Shown here in pieces: positions 57,245 through 64,000 of a DNA stretch of 64,000 nucleotides (positions are counted from its first letter, which is position 1; each line of letters opens with the position of its first letter). The notes under the pieces are model-generated. The model was not told the origin of the DNA. It saw only the letters and a program-made list of their open reading frames with translations, and searched no databases. The stretch comes from Chrysoporthe austroafricana (Eukaryota > Ascomycota > Sordariomycetes > Diaporthales > Cryphonectriaceae). The position numbers and the translations under genes were made by a program. The stretch is taken from the NCBI GenBank assembly GCA_001051155.2, contig JYIP02000012.1, forward strand, positions 310,001 to 374,000, written 5' to 3'.

Positions 57245-58833
57245 TCATACGTCATGGTCACCATTGATCTTTATCTTCTCATCTTCGACGCCCTGGCCGT
57301 GCATTCTTGGCCTCCTTGCATGCCATACCCTCCTCACAACATCTCTCTCATGGACTAAGTAAGTCAGGAGGAACACCAGCACTGTGAGTGGCACGGCAGC
57401 AGCCCAGTACCACCAAAAAGGTGGGCCTCCCTCCTGACTGAATATATCCGCGGGTATGCTAAATATTGATGCCACACAGGCCGGGGGCGCGAAGAACATA
57501 GCCACCAAAGTTAGAGTTCTAGCTGTGCGGGCCTCCAGTATCGAGAGGCGGCCGCCGATCATACCATTCAGCGCTGCTAGGGACGATGTCATGCGGGCAT
57601 AGTCTGCTAGACGCGAGCGAAACTCACGGTGCAGATAAAGAAGGTCGGGAATCGATGAGCGCCAGTCTGCATGACCATGACGGACTGGAGTGTGTCGCTG
57701 AGAGCCGTCGAGAAAGCCTTCTGCATCCACTTCGAAATGGTCATAGGGTTCATGCCCTTGTGGAATGCCAAAGCAGTCCAGCACGTTGCCTAATGCCTCG
57801 AAATATTCCGGGCACTTGAAATGGCTCCACGCGCTTTCGACCTGGCTGGATTCGTCGATTTCTTGCTGCGTCTTGCGCTGGACCGCCCATCCCGATGATC
57901 GCATTGAGGCTGTCTGGTGGCTGACAAAGCCCAGCAGTTGGCAATAGTGACTGGCAATGATCTTTCTGAGGAATACTGCAGCTGATTCTGGCTCCGTTAT
58001 ACCTCCCAAGACGCCAGAATGATCTCTGTTGTAGTAATTTAGATCGTCGAAAAGGGATGTATGCGGTGGCTTTTCTTTGCTAAGTCCGCGGACGTGATCG
58101 GGTATGAATCCATGATAGCCACCCTCAAATGCGGCGGTAATTACATCAATCTCAACCCCATTGGCGATGATCTTTGTAGGAGGGGGATCGCAAAGAATCA
58201 CAGCTTTGAAGATACATTAGCGCATATGAATCGATGAACCCATCTTTCGATTTCGTTCTTACCGTGCCAATCATCGCCATGCTTTGTCGACCAAAATGAA
58301 CACTTCCGCGGCGCAATAAGGAGCCATTCGGAAGTCTTGTTCCATTTGTGACACTGTATATCCCTTCCCGTTGCTGCACATTGTACAATGCTGCTCATGG
58401 AATTCTGCATGTAGACACTGAAGGACTTTTGATTTTTGACTTGCCACAATTCGAAATATTCGATCGAGAATCTTCTCTTCGGATCACATATCGTCGGGAG
58501 TCGCGGGCAGTTGATAGTCTCATTAAAGCGAAATGTTGTATGATTCCACTGTTGGATATCGAAGACTTCTTGGGGTACATGTAAATTCACCTCCAGCAGG
58601 TGTCTCAGTTTGTGTCTCAGCTTGCAACGCTGGCAGCTGGCCGGCGAGTGTCGTCCATCGCACTGTGACGGGGTTTGCACTACAAATAGGCGTCGTTGAC
58701 CCGAATCAGTAGATGACCTTAGAGCTTTGAGGGTTTCCTCAAGCTGCGACAGCCCATCTTGGTGCTTGATTTGTCCGAAGTTAGAGGTTGCCCTGGACTC
58801 TTCAAAGTCCCAAATAGAAATGCTCCACTCCAT
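57245..58833 (-). CDS. CorA-like Mg2+ transporter domain protein
   Basis: Fungal membrane protein with a C-terminal CorA-like pair of helices, 509 residues, from exons 58833-58263 and 58203-57245 joined as DDWHAVILCDPPPTK. The large N-terminal region is soluble, with a Cys cluster (CDGRHSPASCQRC). The C-terminus has a long helix ending LEARTARTLTLVAMFFAPPA, then membrane helix 1 through SIFSIPADIF, and membrane helix 2 (FWWYWAAAVPLTVLVFLLTYL). The GMN motif of true CorA channels is absent, as in many fungal relatives of unknown function, so ion transport is not assured. It neighbours a HET protein. Plausible membrane-linked signalling or incompatibility role is inference. Confidence 0.8.
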
Positions 58834-59451
58834 CAGCTAAGCTACGTCAAGCAAGTGAGTGTTATGAGGTCGCCGCATCAAAATATGAAACTTCCGAAGA
58901 GAATGAGTCGTGAAGAAGTCTGCTACTTCTGGATTCTCAGCTCCTAATGTTATATACCTCGCACTTTGGCAAGGTGGTCAGCAGACGATTATTGCCCGAC
59001 TACCTAGGTACTTGGGCTTATGCATGAGCACCGCCACACTACCTAACCCCATCTCAGTGGCTATTGAAAAAGACAGCAGTCGCAATATATTTAGGTCAGG
59101 TGAGATGACATCTCCTTGGTAAGCTTGGCGAGGTAAGAAACTCGTGTAGCTGCACTTTAGGCAACAGTGCAGCGTCATTCCTCTGGACCACACTTTCTAT
59201 GCTTATCAGATTGGGAGAACCTACTCTATGTATGTGCCGCTGATGGAAACAATGGAGTGTAGCTCGACCTGTTTGAGCGGTCACGGCGGGCCTAAATGGC
59301 GGAACTAATCTTACTGGTCTAGGTAGTGTCCTGGTCCCAGATACAGTAAACCTCTACTTGAAGCAGGGAACACCGAGATGGAGTCTGATGGATAAACATA
59401 GGACAATTCTAGAGGTAGAATTGATCTCCACCTCTTCAAAGCATAGTTGAT
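58834..59451. other. Intergenic region
   Basis: About 620 bases between the HET stop and the CorA-like start, both on the minus strand. No gene or motif was identified. Confidence 0.4.
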
Positions 59452-61509
59452 CTATACAATAATCACGTCCATCAGCTCCCCAATACTCGCATCCTCAGCC
59501 CACTGGGAATTCCAATCTCCCTGCTGATGATCAGGCGTAGCCCGCTCGTTAGCCAAACCGATTCTTTCATAGCATCCTACCTGAGAGTTCTCCGCAGCCC
59601 GAAGGACCATGAAGCAAGGCTCCTTCATCAAAACCCCGATGACCTTATAGCCAAGAAGAAGGAGAGAGTATCCAGAGCTGTAGCCGCGTGGAACAGTCGA
59701 CGGATCATCGCAGACGAATGGGAGGCTTCTTTCGTTTCTGTCAAGTAACCGGAAGGTGACTTTATCATCGCCTTCGTGATCAACATCCAGATGGAAGTCA
59801 GTACCGCTGTATTGGCAACAGAGATCTCTGATCAGCCGACCGCGCAGAACAAGTTTCGCAGACGAAACCTGCCCAAATGCATCTGCATCTCGATCCAGGG
59901 GCTCTGCTGTCGCTTCTATGACCTCCACCGTGCCCTCGATTGCCAACGCATCCATTGGTGAAATGGGTGCATCCAAAGACATGAAAGACCATGTCGGAGC
60001 ACGCCAAGGCTCTGCACGCCTCGGATCGTACAGACCAGTGATTGTACCGTCGCCCGATCGCCACGATGCTGACGTGTGCGTAACGTACCAACAAAGGCTC
60101 CTCAACAGAAGTTCATCGCCCCAAAGTCCAGCAAGATATGTGGGATTGCGATCCAGGCGACGGGCCAGGAGATCTGAAAACTTCTTTGCGAGACCGGACA
60201 ATGCGGGAAGCTTGTCCTTTTTGTCGGTGATGCTCCGTCTTGTGAAAATGTGCACATAATTACTCCAGACGTTCCTCCAGAAGAAAGAAATATCATGGCC
60301 TTTTGTGGAAATGATATCGGATCGACGCAGGACGACATTTGGGTTCTCGGTCACATCAATTTCTGTATCGCCGAAGCCACACTCGCACCAACCCGCCTCG
60401 TTGCATTCCCACATCAGCTCGTCCGACGTGTAGTGCAAAATTCGATTGGAAAGGACACTCTCCTGCATGCACCACGCTCGGGCTGCTAGCGGCTCCGTAG
60501 TCACCTTGGTGGAAGAAAAATCGGCCGACATTGGTAGTCGGAACATGAGGCCCCAGTCGCAGTCGTTGTGGAACTTTGCAATACTCTGCCGAACGTATAC
60601 TTCGCGTCCGTCGCGAAGCTTTCCTAGTGGTTTTGTCTGAGTACTGAACCACTGCTTGCTGAAGATCCCCACAGAAGAGCCCTCGGCCTGGGTGGCTGAG
60701 ATGGTGAGCAATGCATTCGAATAGACATCGCACATTTTCCCCGACTCTCTAAGCCATTCTTCCGCGTCATGCTGGATTATACACAATGCATCCACCCATA
60801 AGTACTGTATTCCTAGCTTCCTGGTGATTGTGACTGCATCTTGGATCGTCTTGGGCATGAGTGAGAATTTGATAGCGTGCAGGTGTTCTTCGTAATTTGC
60901 CTTCAGTTTGAACTGAGGGAAGTCTTTGTTCACAGTCTTCATGGGTGGATGTTGTTCCCACCAGCCCCAGCAATAGCTAAGCGCGATGTACGGCTGACCA
61001 GCCACTCCCTTCGTCTCGACCAGGAACGGTTCCCTGACTCCTTCTATCCCGACGTCGATGACTCTGGTGGGGAGTGGGAGGTCACCAGGCACCTGGCACC
61101 TCGGATGGTTGGCCCTGCATTCCTTGAGCCACGACGCAGCCAAGGTGAGTGACGCTTCTGAACCAGAGTTCTCAGAAACCTCTGTAGCGGGGCCGATACA
61201 TGGCGCTTTGGGATCTTCCTTCTGCGCGCTTTCGCTCGACCTCCTCGTAGTGAAAAGCTCAAGGGAGCACTTTGAAGGCTTGCACTCGACCCTCAAGGGC
61301 TGGTCTCGCGCAATGAGGAGTTCCACAAAATCATCGTCTTTGAAGTCAGACGCGTGCAGCTGCAGGGCTTTCCAGACGAGCTGACACTCATCACACTTCG
61401 ACGACCTCAAGTCTCCGACGGTGATCCATTTGGGTATTTTGGCTTTCGAGCTGGCAGGCAAGTTCTGCAGTTCCGGAGGGTGAATGTTGGCACAAAGTTC
61501 ACAGCACAT
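59452..61509 (-). CDS. HET-domain (heterokaryon incompatibility) protein
   Basis: Single-exon 685-codon gene. The N-terminus is Cys-rich (MCCELCANIHPPE, SSKCDECQLVW). The HET domain spans roughly residues 190-340: YIALSYCWGWWEQHPP, then AVTITRKLGIQYLWVDALCI, IQHDAEEWLRESGKMCDVYS and ALLTISATQAEG. A later ARAWCMQESVLSNRILHY matches the conserved end of the domain. HET proteins mediate self/non-self recognition and cell death on hyphal fusion, and genomes carry dozens with unknown partners. The C-terminal 300 residues have no repeat such as WD40, ankyrin or NACHT. All conserved blocks are intact. Confidence 0.93.
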   Translation of the reverse strand: MCCELCANIHPPELQNLPASSKAKIPKWITVGDLRSSKCDECQLVWKALQLHASDFKDDDFVELLIARDQPLRVECKPSKCSLELFTTRRSSESAQKEDPKAPCIGPATEVSENSGSEASLTLAASWLKECRANHPRCQVPGDLPLPTRVIDVGIEGVREPFLVETKGVAGQPYIALSYCWGWWEQHPPMKTVNKDFPQFKLKANYEEHLHAIKFSLMPKTIQDAVTITRKLGIQYLWVDALCIIQHDAEEWLRESGKMCDVYSNALLTISATQAEGSSVGIFSKQWFSTQTKPLGKLRDGREVYVRQSIAKFHNDCDWGLMFRLPMSADFSSTKVTTEPLAARAWCMQESVLSNRILHYTSDELMWECNEAGWCECGFGDTEIDVTENPNVVLRRSDIISTKGHDISFFWRNVWSNYVHIFTRRSITDKKDKLPALSGLAKKFSDLLARRLDRNPTYLAGLWGDELLLRSLCWYVTHTSASWRSGDGTITGLYDPRRAEPWRAPTWSFMSLDAPISPMDALAIEGTVEVIEATAEPLDRDADAFGQVSSAKLVLRGRLIRDLCCQYSGTDFHLDVDHEGDDKVTFRLLDRNERSLPFVCDDPSTVPRGYSSGYSLLLLGYKVIGVLMKEPCFMVLRAAENSQVGCYERIGLANERATPDHQQGDWNSQWAEDASIGELMDVIIV

Positions 61510-62159
61510 CTTCAGAAAAGTCCGGGGGTCAGAATACCAAAAACGACCACAAGATGTCAGAGGCGTAAAGTTGAGGAGAAAAAAAGACGGGAAAAGAGTG
61601 TCTTGCGGGCTGGGGCAGACATCCTGTGGGATGGTCCCAGTTGAAGTCAGGGGTTAGCATCCTATGAATCCACTTAGTATTTTTGATACACGTACATGGA
61701 TGGGAGCTTTCAGTAATATTTATGCATTTGACGGTGTAAGACTTGCCCTATTATCTTCTGCCATACCCTCCCGTAGCGTACTGCCTTGCGGCTGCGCCCA
61801 ATCCTGAGATACATACTTGCCGGCGACAGGACGCACGTTTCAGAAACGCAGGACTACTACGTCCGTACAGCTTGTCGGCTTCTACAGTAGTTTTGCATTA
61901 GTCTAGATCTTGGGCAAGTTTTCGGACCCACTGATCCACTAAATGCGACCCAGCAGACTAAAAGATTTTGATATGGTTTCTCAAAGGCAGCAAGAGCTTG
62001 CGGCCACGGAGATAAGCGGTTTCGTTCTGTCAAAGAAAAAAACAGTCGAGAAAAAAAGAAAACGAGGAAGCAATCTATATAAAAAAATATACATACAAGC
62101 CCTCAGCACGATTTCATCAACGTGCAGCGATCTATCACAGTGCTCAGAGCAAGAACAGC
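61510..62159. other. Divergent promoter region of HET and transporter genes
   Basis: About 650 bases between the HET start (minus) and transporter start (plus). An A-rich stretch at about 62033-62090 precedes the transporter. No gene was seen. Confidence 0.4.
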
Positions 62160-63826
62160 ATGTCTGCACAATCTTCCGTTGCAAGACAGACTGATGAGCC
62201 TGCAACAATGATGGCCACGAAGAAGGCGCCGGTGAAAGTTTCGGAGCATCCACCACCATCAGAAATCGAGGCGCGGAAAGACATCCGGAAGGCCTCCTAC
62301 TTTGCTATAGCTGGTTGTGTAAGCAAGAAATGCCCACAGTTGTATTCTCCTTTCAAGCCGACTCACCTCCTCGCCTCTTGATCTAGACTGCCGCAAACTT
62401 TTCCGATGGCTATCAGCAGCAGATTGCTACAAATGTAAATGTCATCTTCGCACATCTGTACGGTACAGCATACAGCTCAGCCGACAAAACAAGGATCTCA
62501 AACTCGCTCATCGTGGGCCAAGTTCTCGGGATCATACTTCTTGGATTCATTACCGACGGGTTCTCTCGGAAGGCTGGCATGGTCTTCACTTCGGTGCTTG
62601 TTGTCATCGGAAGTCTAATGGCGACATTGGCACTGAAGGTCGAACATTTTGGCGTACAAAATATGATTTGGTTTCTAACTGTGGTTCGAGGAATGGCCGG
62701 TGTGGGTGTTGGGGGGGAATTTCCTTCTAGCGCTGCAGTAAGTCTGAACCTACTGAATTGCTACGAGTACCCTGCTGATTGATACTTTAAGGCTGCTTGC
62801 GAAGGTGTGGAAGACTATAATCCTTCTAAGCGAGGGCCAATATATGTCGCAGCCACCACCTTCATTACCTGCTAGGGCGGCCCGGTATGCATCTTTGTTT
62901 ACCTGATGACTCTCCTGGGATCCAACGACAACCTATACACAGCATATGTGGCGGTCAATGCAATCTCGATCATACTCCCGCTGTTCGTCTTCCTGTTCCG
63001 CCTGCGCATGGTGGACTCGAGACTTTTTCGCCGGTCGAACTTCAAATCGACGAAGGGACCCGGAATCCCTCTCCGGCTGATTCTGAAGCGATACTGGGTT
63101 CGTTTAGTGGGGACTGGGGGGGCTTTCTTCATCTACGATTTCGTCAATTTTCCGAACAGTATAATGAGCTCTACCATTATCGACTCGCTTGTGCCAGGCA
63201 AGTCGTTGCAGACCGTCGCCCTGTGGCAGCTCATCCTCTCCTTGATGACCCTGCCTGGTGTCTTTGTCGGCATATTCCTTGTCAACCGTCTCGGACGCCG
63301 CTGGACCGGCATCCTGGGTTTCGGTGGCTACTTGCTCATCAGACTGATAGTCGGGTGTTCGTATGCCGAGATTACGAAAGTCATTCCAGCTTTCGTAGTG
63401 ATGTACGGACTGATGCAAAGCTTGGGACATATGGGCCCTGGGTCGACTCTCGGGCTCGTATCAACGGAGTCCTATCCTACAGTAATCCGCGGCGTATGTT
63501 ACGCAATCTCTGCGGCGTTCAGTAAAGCTGGAGCTGCCGTAGGAACGGAGGTCTTCACACCCATCGAAGAAAACCTCGGGCAGCGGTGGACGTTCTTTTT
63601 CGCTGCTATCTTCGGCGCTTTTGGAATGGTGGTATACTGGTACGTTTTCATGTTTTCTCTTCCTGTCTTGGACTGAAGTCATTGGTTTGCTAATTTCGTT
63701 TGCAGGTTTCTGATTTATGACACGACTGAGGCGGACCTCATGGCTGAAGACAAGGCTTTTGAAGAATACCTTCGGGAAAACGGGTGGGACGGCGACATAA
63801 CGAACAATTTCGACGAGAAAGCCTGA
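62160..63826 (+). pseudogene. GIT1-like glycerophosphodiester/phosphate transporter with in-frame TAG
   Basis: MFS transporter of the phosphate:proton symporter group, resembling Git1-type glycerophosphoinositol permeases. Exons 62160-62318, 62387-62737, 62792-63639 and 63706-63826 hold one frame for 493 codons. Visible blocks are AANFSDGYQQQIATNVNVIF, GMAGVGVGGEFPSSAA, YDFVNFPNSIMSSTI and STESYPTVIRGVCYAISAA. Codon TAG at 62873-62875 interrupts the conserved stretch KRGPIYVAATTFITC / GGPVCIFVYL. The TAG also ends a CTGCTAG acceptor-like string, so splicing from 62738 straight to 62876 would stay in frame but lose 27 codons of the conserved loop-helix 5 region. Either way normal transport is doubtful. 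Everything else looks functional, so the lesion appears recent. Confidence 0.75.
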
Positions 63827-64000
63827 TCAATCATGTACCGGATCATGATCAGCCGCCTATTAGATAATTAATGACACATGCTGCGCTGGTTTTGCGGCTT
63901 GCCGGACGAAGATGTTCGCACTGAAGTTAGTACGCAAGGAGGCGAGCACCAACTTCCGATATAGCAGACACAGCCATACAAAGAGCAAGGCTATAGGTCT
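63827..64000. other. Window end, downstream of transporter
   Basis: Only 174 bases; a 3' UTR is expected. Nothing else was seen. Confidence 0.4.

Noticed and set aside
1..64000. Search by eye for tRNA B-box motifs, 5S rRNA and CRISPR-like arrays
   Set aside because: No B-box-like string had a matching A-box and acceptor stem nearby, and no regular spaced repeats were found. A covariance-model search would be needed to be sure.

Overview
The window is nuclear DNA of a filamentous ascomycete (Pezizomycotina; Sordariomycete-like is only an impression). Genes carry short GT-AG introns with acceptors such as CAG or TAG. The gene set is typical of these fungi: a split Zn2Cys6 regulator, a HET-domain protein, ERG4, a DUF1996 secreted protein and FAD-linked oxidases. 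All coordinates of spliced genes were worked out by reading donor and acceptor sites and checking that phase and conserved protein sequence continue across each junction.

Layout. (1) 1.4-7.5 kb: conserved genes, namely ribosomal protein eL22, a mitochondrial carrier, translin and an MFS transporter. (2) 7.5-11.6 kb: AT-richer DNA without an intact gene, holding decayed coding fragments and a 25-A tract. (3) 11.6-30.6 kb: an accessory block. In order it has a bicovalent-type FAD oxidase, a LovD-like beta-lactamase-fold enzyme, a Baeyer-Villiger monooxygenase, a second FAD oxidase interrupted by an in-frame TAG, a Zn2Cys6 regulator, a cytochrome P450 and a DHA1-type efflux transporter. This is the tailoring, regulation and export set of a secondary-metabolite cluster, but no polyketide synthase, peptide synthetase, terpene cyclase or other scaffold enzyme is visible. 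(4) 31.9-51.2 kb: GC-rich housekeeping DNA with QCR8 and prohibitin-1 (divergent), REX3-like exonuclease, a ROG1-like lipase, a tiny AN1 zinc-finger protein, SNU13 and V-ATPase subunit c (divergent), and ERG4. A 4-kb gene-poor stretch lies between the AN1 gene and SNU13. (5) 51.2-64 kb: a second accessory stretch with a DUF1996 secreted protein, a short-chain dehydrogenase-like protein lacking the usual catalytic lysine, a CorA-like membrane protein, a HET protein and a GIT1-like phosphate/glycerophosphodiester transporter that also carries an in-frame TAG.

The best candidate for something new is the scaffold-less oxidative cluster at 11.6-30.6 kb. It may tailor a molecule made elsewhere, modify an exogenous compound, or be the remnant of a larger cluster; the broken FAD oxidase and the decayed fragments at both edges favour partial decay. 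No tRNA, rRNA, CRISPR array or intact transposon was recognised.
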